The translations under genes and the position numbers were made by a program. Of a stretch of 64,000 bases of DNA, positions 27,182 through 38,067 are shown piece after piece. Below the pieces are notes generated by a model, which saw only the letters and a program-made list of their open reading frames with translations, was not told the DNA's origin and searched no databases. How positions within the stretch are numbered: the first letter of the stretch is position 1; each line of letters opens with the position of its first letter. The stretch covers positions 620,001 to 684,000 of the forward strand of contig NZ_LS999833.1 in assembly GCF_900537175.1 (NCBI RefSeq), read 5' to 3'. The DNA comes from Lentilitoribacter sp. Alg239-R112. GTDB taxonomy: Bacteria; Pseudomonadota; Alphaproteobacteria; Rhizobiales; Rhizobiaceae.

Positions 27182-28066
27182 CTACTCCACATTCTGAATT
27201 TGTTCGCGAAACTGATCTATGATGACTTTAAGATCAAGGCCTATCGTGGTCACCGCGCCAGCATTTGATTTTGAGCAAACAGTATTACATTCACGATTAA
27301 ATTCCTGCGCTAAAAAATCGAGCCGTCGACCTACTGCACCACCTTCTTTGATTAGGCTTTTAGCAGCTTTAATATGCGTGACAAGACGATCAAGTTCTTC
27401 TTGCAGGTCAGCTTTTGTGGCCAGAATTGCTGCTTCCGTATGAAGTCTGTCCTCATCAAAATCTGAGTTGACCTCCAGTAAATTGCGGACCTGTTCTTTC
27501 AGCCTTATGCGAATTGCATCTTGAGTGCGCGACGGATCAGCGACGATTGCACCAACCTTTAAGGCAACCTGCTCCATTTGATCTAACAACACGCTCGTAA
27601 GATTTGCCCCCTCGGATTGTCTTGCAACTACTAAAGCATCCAAACATTCTAAGAAGCTAACGCTCATTTCAGCAATGAGTTTATCTTTATCAGATTGAGA
27701 ACGTTCGACCTGCCGTTCTTCCAATACACCGCGCACATTTAGAATGCCGTCAACACTGGCCTTTTCTATATTTGTATTTTCAGAAAGCTGCGAAGCGATA
27801 TTCATTACTTGCTCTAATGCCGCCTGATTAACAACAAGCTCAGCTGAATGCTGCTCTTTAACATTAAGGGAGATTTGAATGTTGCCCCGCTTAAGTGCTT
27901 TGGCACTTGCTGCTCGCACTTGTGACTCAAGAGCTTCAAAACCAGAAGGCAGTCGAAGACGAACATCTAATCCTTTGCCGTTGACTGAGCGAATTTCCCA
28001 AAGCCACGAGGCATTATCATATATACCATCTGCGCTGGCAAATCCTGTCATCGAGCTAACAGCCAT
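27182..28066 (-). CDS. YicC family endoribonuclease-like protein
   Basis: The 294-residue protein begins with the family hallmark SSMTGFASA and has RSVNGKGLDVRLRLP, then a C-terminal domain with RLDFLAQEFNRECNTVCSKS. YicC proteins are widely conserved, usually sit beside gmk as here, and have been linked to RNA degradation and stationary-phase survival in enterobacteria. It shares an operon with mltG upstream (57 bp) and gmk downstream (4 bp). Confidence 0.93.
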   Translation of the reverse strand: MAVSSMTGFASADGIYDNASWLWEIRSVNGKGLDVRLRLPSGFEALESQVRAASAKALKRGNIQISLNVKEQHSAELVVNQAALEQVMNIASQLSENTNIEKASVDGILNVRGVLEERQVERSQSDKDKLIAEMSVSFLECLDALVVARQSEGANLTSVLLDQMEQVALKVGAIVADPSRTQDAIRIRLKEQVRNLLEVNSDFDEDRLHTEAAILATKADLQEELDRLVTHIKAAKSLIKEGGAVGRRLDFLAQEFNRECNTVCSKSNAGAVTTIGLDLKVIIDQFREQIQNVE

Positions 28067-28123
28067 ACATCCCCCTCAGGTTTAAACCCAATGAGCGGTC
28101 GGAAAGAAGTTTACATGAAAGAA

Positions 28124-29284
28124 CTAATTTTCACTCTTCTCTTCTTCTTTTGCAACAGCTTCAGCTGCTTTTTTCCTAGCCGCCTCAATTTTGCGCCATC
28201 GCGCAACATTTTCATTATGCTCTTTTAGTGTCGTAGCGAATGCATGTCCACCCGTACCATCGGCAACGAAATACAAGTCCTCTGTGCGAGATGGATTGAT
28301 CACAGCTTCCATCGCCTTCAAACCTGGATTGGCAATAGGTGTGGGAGGTAATCCATCGATCTGGTAGGTATTGTACTCGGTCTTTTTGTCCAAATCGGAA
28401 CGATAAATAGGCCGACCCGATGGCTTACCCTCGCCACCAAATATTCCATAAATGATGGTTGGATCAGATTGTAGACGCATACCCTTGTTAAGACGGTTTA
28501 CAAACACACCTGCCACACGTGGACGTTCATCGGCTTTACCTGTCTCTTTTTCAACAATAGAGGCTAGAGTAACCATCTCTTCTTTGGTTTCAATCGGCAG
28601 GTCCGCCACACGTCGCGCCCATATGCGCTCGACCGCGCGTTCTTGGGCTGTTGTCATCTGAGCAATAATTTCAGCACGTGTAGTCCCGCGCGAGAAATTA
28701 TAGGTATTTGGCAAAAGACTGCCTTCTTCAGGCAAATCTTCAGGCAAATCTCCGGTTAAATCTTCACTCTCTTTTAGACGCTCAAATATCTGGAAAACGG
28801 TCAAACCTTCAGGCGCAGTGAACGAATATAAAATTGCTTTACCTGACTGCAAAATCTCCATGATTTGTCGCATGGATGAACCGGCTTTAATTTCGTATTC
28901 GCCAGCTTTAAGCGAGTCGCCGTTAAGGATGGCAGAGGACGCATAGCGAAATATTCGTGCATCCGTTACAAGGCCAGACCGCTCCAAATCATTGGCAATC
29001 GTTGCCAAACCTGCACCATCGCGGACGACAAAACTTGTTGTGTGTTTAAGCGGACCCTTTTGCTCAAAAAGCACTTTGCCGAAATAAAGCGTACCGCCTG
29101 CGAGAATGGTGATAACAAACAACATCGTCATCAAAAAATTCAGAAAAACAACTGTTTGAGAGCGCGCACGTTTTGAGCGCACTTTTTTTGGCGGCTCAGG
29201 AACCTTTTGCGGCTTTAATGCTTGCGTCGGGGACACGGGGATTATTGGCCGGCTACGCCCTTGGTCATTGTTATCTACGTTCAA
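28124..29284 (-). CDS. mltG: Endolytic murein transglycosylase MltG
   Basis: The 386-residue protein has a cytoplasmic N-terminus rich in proline and lysine, one membrane helix (about residues 46-67) and a periplasmic YceG domain. The catalytic glutamate lies in ASIVEKETG, followed by VAGVFVNRLNKGMRLQSDPT and later PTPIANPGLKAM, all strongly conserved. MltG cuts nascent peptidoglycan strands and sets glycan length. The C-terminal tail is lysine- and glutamate-rich and looks disordered. The gene sits between fabF and yicC, the usual place in Hyphomicrobiales. Confidence 0.94.
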   Translation of the reverse strand: MNVDNNDQGRSRPIIPVSPTQALKPQKVPEPPKKVRSKRARSQTVVFLNFLMTMLFVITILAGGTLYFGKVLFEQKGPLKHTTSFVVRDGAGLATIANDLERSGLVTDARIFRYASSAILNGDSLKAGEYEIKAGSSMRQIMEILQSGKAILYSFTAPEGLTVFQIFERLKESEDLTGDLPEDLPEEGSLLPNTYNFSRGTTRAEIIAQMTTAQERAVERIWARRVADLPIETKEEMVTLASIVEKETGKADERPRVAGVFVNRLNKGMRLQSDPTIIYGIFGGEGKPSGRPIYRSDLDKKTEYNTYQIDGLPPTPIANPGLKAMEAVINPSRTEDLYFVADGTGGHAFATTLKEHNENVARWRKIEAARKKAAEAVAKEEEKSEN

Positions 29285-29380
29285 AACTCACTCACACGAT
29301 TCGATAAATAGTAGTTTTCGATGTCTATATATCTTTATCTTTGTGGCAAAAACAGAGCAAAATATACCCTGAGCATAAAA

Positions 29381-30640
29381 TTATGCGTATCTGCGTAAGA
29401 CAAGCGATGCATTTGTTCCACCAAAGCCGAAGGAATTGGATAAAGCCACATCAACATTACGTTTTCTGGCAACTTTTGGAACCAAATCTATCTTGGTTTC
29501 AATCGCAGGATTATCCAAGTTCAAAGTCGGCGGCACAATGTTATCGCGAATTGCTAACGCGGAAAAAATGGCTTCAACAGAACCAGCAGCACCGAGCAAG
29601 TGTCCAATAGCTGACTTAGTTGATGACATTGATATTTTCGACGCATTTTCACCAACTAAACGCTCTACAGCGCCCAACTCGATCGTATCTGCCATCGTGG
29701 ATGTACCATGAGCATTGATATAATCGACATCGCCAGCATCAAGTCCCGCACGTTTAAGCGCCATTTTCATGCAGCGATAAGCACCATCCCCATCCTCTGA
29801 GGGGGCTGTAATATGATATGCATCGCCAGAAAGGCCATAGCCCACGACTTCAGCAATAATATTTGCGCCTCGTGCTTTTGCATGCTCAAGTTCCTCAAGC
29901 ACCATAATACCTGCGCCTTCGCCCATTACAAAACCATCACGATCAATATCATAAGGGCGAGATGCTCTTTGTGGATCATCGTTATATTGCGTTGATAACG
30001 CCTTGCATGCTGCAAAGCCAGCAATGGAAATTCGGCAGACAGGCGATTCCGCACCACCTGCAACCATCACATCAGCATCACCTAGAGCAATTAAGCGACT
30101 GGCATCGCCAATAGCGTGTGCGCCAGTTGAACAGGCTGTTACAACAGAGTGGTTTGGACCTTTAAGACCGTGAGCAATTGAAACATGGCCTGAGGCTAGA
30201 TTGATCAAGCGACCGGGAATAAAAAACGGCGAAATACGGCGAGGGCCTCGATCTTTAAGCGTATAGCCAGCATCGACAATACCTTGCAAACCACCAATAC
30301 CGGACCCGATTAAAACGCCGGTTGCAAATTGATCATCATCACTTTCAGGATGCCAGTCAGCATCATCCAAAGCCATTTTTGCAGCGGCAACTGCATAGGT
30401 GATAAATGGATCAACTTTGCGCTGTTCTTTTGGCTCCATCCAATCATCAGCATTGTAATGGCCTTCTTGGGACGTATCCGTTGGAATCTGGCAAGCTATT
30501 TGTGCTGCAATATCATCAACTTCAAAACCAGAAATACGAGCTGCTGCATTTTGTCCAGCAAGTAATCGAGACCAAGTGATCTCTGTTCCGCATCCAAGCG
30601 GAGATAACATACCAGTACCAGTTATAACGACACGTCTCAC
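29381..30640 (-). CDS. fabF: Beta-ketoacyl-ACP synthase II
   Basis: The 419-residue condensing enzyme extends acyl-ACP with malonyl-ACP in fatty-acid synthesis. The nucleophile is Cys170 in VVTACSTGAHA. The two histidines lie in NAHGTSTMADTIE and SAIGHLLGAAG. Start, length and C-terminus (FGFGGTNASLVL) are typical. It follows acpP by about 95 bp, with a terminator hairpin between the two. Downstream comes mltG at about 96 bp. Confidence 0.96.
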   Translation of the reverse strand: MRRVVITGTGMLSPLGCGTEITWSRLLAGQNAAARISGFEVDDIAAQIACQIPTDTSQEGHYNADDWMEPKEQRKVDPFITYAVAAAKMALDDADWHPESDDDQFATGVLIGSGIGGLQGIVDAGYTLKDRGPRRISPFFIPGRLINLASGHVSIAHGLKGPNHSVVTACSTGAHAIGDASRLIALGDADVMVAGGAESPVCRISIAGFAACKALSTQYNDDPQRASRPYDIDRDGFVMGEGAGIMVLEELEHAKARGANIIAEVVGYGLSGDAYHITAPSEDGDGAYRCMKMALKRAGLDAGDVDYINAHGTSTMADTIELGAVERLVGENASKISMSSTKSAIGHLLGAAGSVEAIFSALAIRDNIVPPTLNLDNPAIETKIDLVPKVARKRNVDVALSNSFGFGGTNASLVLRRYA

Positions 30641-30685
30641 AAGCTAACTCCTAAAATCCGAGTAAAAGAACAAAAGCTTTAAACG

Positions 30686-30715
30686 CAAAAAAGGGCTGGT
30701 GATTTACCAACCCTT
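30686..30715 (-). terminator. Intercistronic terminator between acpP and fabF
   Basis: On the minus strand AAGGGTTGGT and ACCAGCCCTT form a 10-bp stem with one G-U pair and a 5-nt loop, followed by six T. It probably lets acpP be made in excess over fabF. Confidence 0.75.
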
Positions 30716-30735
30716 CCTGCTTAAATTCAAACAAA

Positions 30736-30972
30736 TTATGCTTTAGCTTTGTCGATAAATTTAACAGCGTCACCCACTGTAAGAATTGTATCAGCAGCAT
30801 CATCTGGAATTTCAATGCTGAATTCTTCTTCAAAGGCCATGACCAACTCGACAGTATCGAGTGAATCGGCGCCCAAATCGTCAATGAAGCTTGCGCCTTC
30901 ACCCACTTTGGCTTCTTCTACACCTAGGTGTTCAATAACGATTTTTTTTACGCGGTCTGCAATTTCGCTCAT
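30736..30972 (-). CDS. acpP: Acyl carrier protein
   Basis: The 78-residue acidic protein carries growing acyl chains on a phosphopantetheine arm. Ser37 in [11 protein letters not shown] is the attachment site. The sequence is strongly acidic and helical, as expected. It is followed by a terminator and then fabF. In related genomes acpP directly follows fabG; here a TetR gene and a membrane protein gene separate them. Confidence 0.97.
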   Translation of the reverse strand: MSEIADRVKKIVIEHLGVEEAKVGEGASFIDDLGADSLDTVELVMAFEEEFSIEIPDDAADTILTVGDAVKFIDKAKA

Positions 30973-31014
30973 GTCGGTTCATTGACCTCTTTATTAGTTG
31001 AATCTGTTTTCTTT

Positions 31015-31031
31015 GGTAACCTGATGTTACC
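31015..31031. promoter_or_regulatory. Inverted repeat GGTAAC-N5-GTTACC upstream of acpP
   Basis: A perfect 6-bp inverted repeat lies about 43 bp upstream of the acpP start codon. It could be a regulator site or a leader hairpin; the regulator is not known. Confidence 0.25.
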
Positions 31032-31172
31032 CACCTTACAAGTATTGCTTATAATTTAGTCCAAATTTGCTCGTATTCAACTGTAATTTTCAAATTCTTA
31101 ACAGTCTATACGCGTAACCCCACCCCACAAGAAACTTGAAAAGCGGTGCCAAGTACCATTGTTTAAGCGATT

Positions 31173-31208
31173 AGAAAAGCCCAAAATGACAGTGTAAGGG
31201 CGTTTTTT
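31173..31208. terminator. Imperfect hairpin with flanking A and T runs
   Basis: GCCC and GGGC, extended by AAAA and TTTT with one mismatch, form a stem with a 15-nt loop. T-runs follow on both strands. It may terminate the minus-strand TetR gene about 90 bp upstream. Confidence 0.35.
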
Positions 31209-31296
31209 ATGTGTAAAACTCATCTATCTAGGCACCGAGACCATACTCTCGCCAAAATACTAACCACAAAAAGCATCTTGAGTGACATTGGTATAG

Positions 31297-31851
31297 CTAT
31301 AGCAAGCGTTGTAACAAGATATGCAAATCTGATCTAATATCTGCCATCTCTTGTGCTGCCAAGGTCTCAAGCCCTATCAAACCGGCATACAAAATCGCCG
31401 CGCAGGATCGGCTGTTTTTCCCATCATACCCATAAGCAGCAAATTGCTCAATTAGAAAGTCCAATCTCTGATGGTCGACCTTTTTGATCATATCACCTAC
31501 TTGTTTGCTATATTTTCCCCAATCACGAATAGCAGCCTCCACAGAAACACCCCCGTAAGCTTCGCTTAAATTACCTGAAACAAGATCAACAAGTGCAGTG
31601 AGTTTATCCTCAGGCTTTCCGGAAGTGGCATCTATATTTGCGATAATTCCACTTGTGGCCATTTCATACCAATGTTCAAGCATCTGGCTTTTTAACGCGT
31701 CAACATTTGCAAAGTGCCAATAGAACGAGCCTTTGCTTACTTTTAGATGTCTGGCTATGGCCTCTACTTTAATGGCTTGCGGACCACCAGCTGTGAGCGC
31801 CTTGAAAGCCGCTGCAATCCAATCTTGAGATGAGAGATTATTTGATTTCAT
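31297..31851 (-). CDS. TetR family transcriptional regulator, likely autoregulated
   Basis: The 184-residue protein opens with a TetR DNA-binding domain: ALTAGGPQAIKVEAIARHL, then the recognition helix region VSKGSFYWHFANVDALK. The C-terminal part is a ligand-binding bundle. A longer frame begins at 31899, but that start would place two 18-bp palindromic operators inside the coding region. ATG 31851 follows GGTGGTGAG and leaves the operators upstream. The operators lie between it and the divergent membrane protein gene, so it probably represses both. The gene pair interrupts the fabG-acpP adjacency usual in relatives. The ligand is unknown. Confidence 0.88.
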   Translation of the reverse strand: MKSNNLSSQDWIAAAFKALTAGGPQAIKVEAIARHLKVSKGSFYWHFANVDALKSQMLEHWYEMATSGIIANIDATSGKPEDKLTALVDLVSGNLSEAYGGVSVEAAIRDWGKYSKQVGDMIKKVDHQRLDFLIEQFAAYGYDGKNSRSCAAILYAGLIGLETLAAQEMADIRSDLHILLQRLL

Positions 31852-31858
31852 CTCACCA

Positions 31859-31913
31859 CCATACGCTAGCGTATTGACAAATACAAATTGACCGTCCATA
31901 CGCTACCGTATGG
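31859..31913. promoter_or_regulatory. Two tandem 18-bp palindromic operators for the TetR regulator
   Basis: CCATACGCTAGCGTATTG (31859-31876, core of 14 bp perfectly palindromic) and CCATACGCTACCGTATGG (31896-31913, perfect 7-bp arms) agree at 16 of 18 positions. Their centres are 37 bp apart. The first covers the TetR ribosome binding site region. The second overlaps the likely core promoter of the plus-strand gene, with TTGACA or TTGACC elements between the two. Confidence 0.65.
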
Positions 31914-31933
31914 TAATTTTAGGAGGGTTAAAA

Positions 31934-32341
31934 ATGATGAATAAAGCTGTTGCGTTAGCAGGATTACTATCCTTAATTCTAACTCTAATTCATATTGTTG
32001 GTGGTGGAGCCGATGTACATGAGCCCATTCTCGCCAGCGAGCTGGATAACATCCTTAAGGGATATTCATCGGTCATTTGGCATGGGGTAACGGCAAATCT
32101 GTTTTTATGCAGCGCGATCTTATTTTATGCGAGCATATCGAAGCCAAATCTACCAACTTTGACAAGTATTGTCATTGTTCAATATCTGGCCTACGCGGTC
32201 ATTTTTATATTTTATGGCACGACACGATTTGGGTCGATTATGATTATGCCGCAATGGATTGCATTTTTGATTATTCCAGCAATCGCAACGTTCGGTATCT
32301 ATCTTAGCCGCCGCGAAAGTGGGCAAGCACCTACCAAATAG
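31934..32341 (+). CDS. Small four-helix membrane protein controlled by the adjacent TetR regulator
   Basis: The 135-residue product has four hydrophobic segments, at about 5-22, 47-68, 73-92 and 100-122, and short polar ends. I recognise no catalytic motif. AGGAGGG lies 6 bp before ATG 31934, a very strong ribosome binding site; an upstream in-frame start at 31910 would run through the operator. Its start is 21 bp after a TetR-type operator, so it is almost certainly the regulated target of the divergent gene. Export or tolerance roles are common for such pairs but are only inferred here. Confidence 0.75.
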   Translation: MMNKAVALAGLLSLILTLIHIVGGGADVHEPILASELDNILKGYSSVIWHGVTANLFLCSAILFYASISKPNLPTLTSIVIVQYLAYAVIFIFYGTTRFGSIMIMPQWIAFLIIPAIATFGIYLSRRESGQAPTK

Positions 32342-32354
32342 CATATAGTGGTAT

Positions 32355-32383
32355 TCTCCTCCGTTGGCACACGACGGAGGAGA
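32355..32383. terminator. Hairpin between the membrane protein gene and fabG
   Basis: TCTCCTCCGT and ACGGAGGAGA form a perfect 10-bp stem with a 9-nt loop between convergent genes. The plus strand continues CGTAATTTT. Confidence 0.55.
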
Positions 32384-32398
32384 CGTAATTTTCGGGAC

Positions 32399-33136
32399 TT
32401 AGATCATTGCCATACCGCCATTTACATGCAGAGTTTGCCCTGTCATGTAAGCAGCTTCGTCTGACGCAAGATAGGTAACAGCGCTAGCGATGTCTGCACC
32501 CTCTCCCATTTTTTTCATTGGAATAGCGCCCATGATGGCGTCTTTTTGCTTATCATTCAGCTTATCTGTCATTGCAGATTTGATGAAACCGGGGGCCACA
32601 CAATTGACTGTGATGCCGCGTGGTGCAACTTCCTGAGCTAGTGATTTAGAAAATCCAATAAGACCGGCTTTTGATGCGCAATAGTTTGCCTGGCCTGGGT
32701 TACCAGTTACACCAACAACAGATGTGATATTGATAATGCGACCATTTCTGCGGCGCATCATTGGGTGAGTTAGTTCGCGTGTTAGGTGGAAAACTGCTGT
32801 GAGATTGACTTGTAATACATCATCCCAATTTTCATCGCTCATACGAACGAACAAACCGTCACGCGTGATACCCGCATTGTTGACGAGAATATCAACGCCT
32901 TCCATATCTTCTTCAGCTTTTTTGCCAAGCGCTTTTACCTCGTCCATATTGGACATGTTTGCTGGCATGATATGAACACGTTCTCCGAGTTCAGCAGCAA
33001 GCGCTTCTAACTTTTCAACACGCGTACCGTGAATGCCAACAATTGCACCACGTGCATGCAGGCTTTTGGCAATTTCTTCGCCCAAACCACCGCTTGCGCC
33101 TGTTACAAGTGCTTTGCGCCCTGTTAGATCAAACAT
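32399..33136 (-). CDS. fabG: 3-oxoacyl-ACP reductase
   Basis: The 245-residue short-chain dehydrogenase reduces beta-ketoacyl-ACP with NADPH. It has the GASGGLGEEIA nucleotide motif, NNAGITRD, the catalytic serine in ITSVVG, and the YCASKAG motif with catalytic Tyr and Lys. The C-terminus GQTLHVNGGMAMI is typical of FabG. It follows fabD by 16 bp. Downstream, where acpP would be expected, lie the convergent membrane protein gene and a TetR gene. Confidence 0.96.
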   Translation of the reverse strand: MFDLTGRKALVTGASGGLGEEIAKSLHARGAIVGIHGTRVEKLEALAAELGERVHIMPANMSNMDEVKALGKKAEEDMEGVDILVNNAGITRDGLFVRMSDENWDDVLQVNLTAVFHLTRELTHPMMRRRNGRIINITSVVGVTGNPGQANYCASKAGLIGFSKSLAQEVAPRGITVNCVAPGFIKSAMTDKLNDKQKDAIMGAIPMKKMGEGADIASAVTYLASDEAAYMTGQTLHVNGGMAMI

Positions 33137-33152
33137 TATATATTCCTTTAAA

Positions 33153-34097
33153 TTAACTATTCAGCTTTTCAAGAGCCGCCTCGAGGTCGGCTGGATTGTT
33201 TACTGCGACACCTGCAAGTGACCGATCAATGCGCCTTGCAAGCCCTGTTAGCACTTTGCCTGAACCGACTTCAAACAATGTGTCAACACCATTTGCGGCA
33301 AACCAGCCAACGCTTTCGCGCCATCTAACCTGTCCAGTAACCTGCTCCACAAGCAATTTAACGATCTCATCTGGATCAGTGACGGGGGCAGCTCGTACAT
33401 TTGCAACAAGCGGTACGGCAGGTGCATCTTTTGCGACATCCGCAAGAGCTTGTGCCATAGCATCTGCGGCTGGTGCCATTAGGCTAGAATGGAACGGCGC
33501 GGATACCGGCAGCATAAGAGCGCGTTTTGCACCTTTTTCGGTTGCTAATCCTGCAGCTTTCTCAACGGCAGCTTTACCGCCGGAAATCACAAGCTGCCCA
33601 CCGCCATTGTCATTGGCGATCTGGCAACTACCCTGATCAGATGCGGCTGCGCAGATTGCCTCAACATCACTATGTTCCAAACCAATGATGGCTGCCATTG
33701 CGCCCTCACCTGCCGGAACTGCCGCCTGCATAGCATTGCCACGAATGCGCAACAGTTTTGCTGTGTCTGAGATTGAGAACATGCCAGCAGCGCATAGGGC
33801 TGAATATTCACCCAAAGAATGACCTGCAACAAAAGAAACTGATTTACCAAGGTCAAAACCTTCCGCTTCCATCACCTTAACAATAGCCATTGAAACAGCC
33901 ATCAAAGCGGGTTGCGCATTTGCTGTCAAAGTCAGCGTATCTTCTGGACCTTCAAACATTGTTTGAGATAGTTTTTCACCCAACGCTTCGTCGACTTCAT
34001 CAAATACTGCTTTTGCGACCGGAAAATTTTCCGCCCATTCTTTACCCATGCCAACGGACTGACTGCCTTGGCCCGGAAATGTCATTGCAATTGCCAT
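33153..34097 (-). CDS. fabD: Malonyl-CoA:ACP transacylase
   Basis: The 314-residue enzyme moves malonyl groups from CoA to ACP. FPGQGSQSVGMG near the N-terminus contributes the oxyanion hole, and Ser94 in AGHSLGEYSA is the nucleophile; PVSAPFHSSLM carries the catalytic histidine. It is the first gene of the fabD-fabG unit, divergent from the aldo/keto reductase gene by about 200 bp. Confidence 0.96.
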   Translation of the reverse strand: MAIAMTFPGQGSQSVGMGKEWAENFPVAKAVFDEVDEALGEKLSQTMFEGPEDTLTLTANAQPALMAVSMAIVKVMEAEGFDLGKSVSFVAGHSLGEYSALCAAGMFSISDTAKLLRIRGNAMQAAVPAGEGAMAAIIGLEHSDVEAICAAASDQGSCQIANDNGGGQLVISGGKAAVEKAAGLATEKGAKRALMLPVSAPFHSSLMAPAADAMAQALADVAKDAPAVPLVANVRAAPVTDPDEIVKLLVEQVTGQVRWRESVGWFAANGVDTLFEVGSGKVLTGLARRIDRSLAGVAVNNPADLEAALEKLNS

Positions 34098-34231
34098 ATT
34101 GCTTCAACCCTATCAATTTTAAAATGCCGAATTATGTTCTGGCTTGTCTCTACATTCTTGGCTCTGATGTCAAGTTCTGCAAGCTGTAAGATATACGCCA
34201 CTGTGTAAAAATTTACCCCAACCTATTGCGT

Positions 34232-34237
34232 TATAAT
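34232..34237 (+). promoter_or_regulatory. Consensus -10 element upstream of the aldo/keto reductase
   Basis: A perfect TATAAT lies 58 bp before ATG 34295. No good -35 is visible, so an activator may be needed. Its position also argues against the longer in-frame start at 34226. Confidence 0.35.
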
Positions 34238-34294
34238 AAAATCGACCTAACTTATGCTCTAATCACCACCGAATTTATCAAAGGTAAAACCTCC

Positions 34295-35341
34295 ATGAAA
34301 ATGAATATATTAGGTCGCACAGACATCAGTGTGAGCGAGATTTGTCTTGGCACCATGACTTGGGGCGGCAACCAAAACACCGAAGCAGAAGGCCATGAAC
34401 AGATGGATTACGCTGTTGAACACGGTGTTAATTTTTTTGATACAGCCGAGATGTATTCAGTCAACCCGGTTGCCCAGCATACTCAAGGCAACACCGAACG
34501 CATTGTTGGTACATGGTTTGAAAAATCTGGAAAGCGTGACGAGATTGTACTGGCAACAAAAGTTATGGGTGGCGGGGTCAAGTGGATCCGCGACGGAGGG
34601 ATACCGACGCGTGAGACTATCGGCGAAGCCATTGAAGCTAGCCTTCAACGTATGAAAACCGATTATATTGATCTTTATCAGGTCCATTGGCCTACACGCG
34701 GCTCTATCGCCTTTCGTCAGAATTGGGGCTTTGATGCAACAGGTCAAGATAAGGACAAAACGATTGACGAAATCCATGACATTCTTCGTGGATTGGAAGA
34801 TGCTGTCAAAGCAGGAAAAGTTCGTGCCGTTGGGCTTTCCAATGAAACAACCTGGGGCACAATGCAGTACCTTCGACTTGCAAAGGAACATAACCTCCCG
34901 CGCGTGGCGACAATTCAAAACGAATATAGCCTGCTTTATCGTCATTATGATTTAGATCTTGCGGAAATGTCTCATCATGAAGATATCGGGCTATTGCCTT
35001 ATAGTCCGCTTGCAACTGGCATTCTGACCGGCAAGTACCAAAATGGTGAAATTCCCGAAGGTTCTCGCCGCTCGATTGAGGCATCACTAGGTGGTCGGTT
35101 TACCGCACGCTCTGAAAAAGCTACAGCAAAATATCTTGATCTTGCAAAGGCACACGGACTTGATCCAAGCCAAATGGCGATTGCTTTTTGTAACAGCCGC
35201 GCATTTGTCCCTTCTACCATTATCGGCGCGACAAAAATGGATCAGTTGAAAACCTGCATTGGAGCTGGTGGCATGAGCCTATCCGATGAAGTATTGTCAG
35301 GAATTGATGATATCAACAGGCACATGCCCTGGACATATTAA
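34295..35341 (+). CDS. Aldo/keto reductase, Tas-like
   Basis: The 348-residue TIM-barrel oxidoreductase uses NADPH. The catalytic tetrad is visible as Asp and Tyr in FFDTAEMYS, Lys in LATKV and His in YQVHWP. The N-terminus LGRTDISVSEICLGTMTWG and the insert QHTQGNTERIVG match the Tas subgroup, whose physiological substrate is unclear. The frame extends to 34226, but the consensus -10 at 34232-34237 and an AAGG 10 bp before ATG 34295 support the shorter start. A strong terminator follows. It is transcribed alone. Confidence 0.9.
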   Translation: MKMNILGRTDISVSEICLGTMTWGGNQNTEAEGHEQMDYAVEHGVNFFDTAEMYSVNPVAQHTQGNTERIVGTWFEKSGKRDEIVLATKVMGGGVKWIRDGGIPTRETIGEAIEASLQRMKTDYIDLYQVHWPTRGSIAFRQNWGFDATGQDKDKTIDEIHDILRGLEDAVKAGKVRAVGLSNETTWGTMQYLRLAKEHNLPRVATIQNEYSLLYRHYDLDLAEMSHHEDIGLLPYSPLATGILTGKYQNGEIPEGSRRSIEASLGGRFTARSEKATAKYLDLAKAHGLDPSQMAIAFCNSRAFVPSTIIGATKMDQLKTCIGAGGMSLSDEVLSGIDDINRHMPWTY

Positions 35342-35389
35342 CGCGCTACTTAACAAGTGACCGGAAACAGTTCACTGTTCATTTTAAAC

Positions 35390-35419
35390 AAAGGCGGGCT
35401 CTATTTGGCCCGCCTTTTT
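35390..35419 (+). terminator. Rho-independent terminator of the aldo/keto reductase gene
   Basis: AAAGGCGGGC and GCCCGCCTTT form a perfect 10-bp stem with an 8-nt loop, followed by further T residues. It may also serve the convergent chemoreceptor gene. Confidence 0.85.
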
Positions 35420-35444
35420 AGTTCGCATAGTAAATACCAAGCTA

Positions 35445-38067
<2,623 letters not shown>

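Larger units (their letters stand above)
30973..31296. other. Intergenic region upstream of acpP and downstream of the TetR gene
   Basis: This 324-bp stretch contains no gene. It must hold the acpP promoter on the minus strand, but no clear hexamers were found. It has one small inverted repeat near acpP and a hairpin that may end TetR transcription. Confidence 0.45.

Noticed and set aside
31130-31160. RpoH-like CTTGAAA promoter upstream of acpP on the plus strand
   Set aside because: The spacer to the CCATTG element is too short and no plus-strand gene follows for 800 bp.
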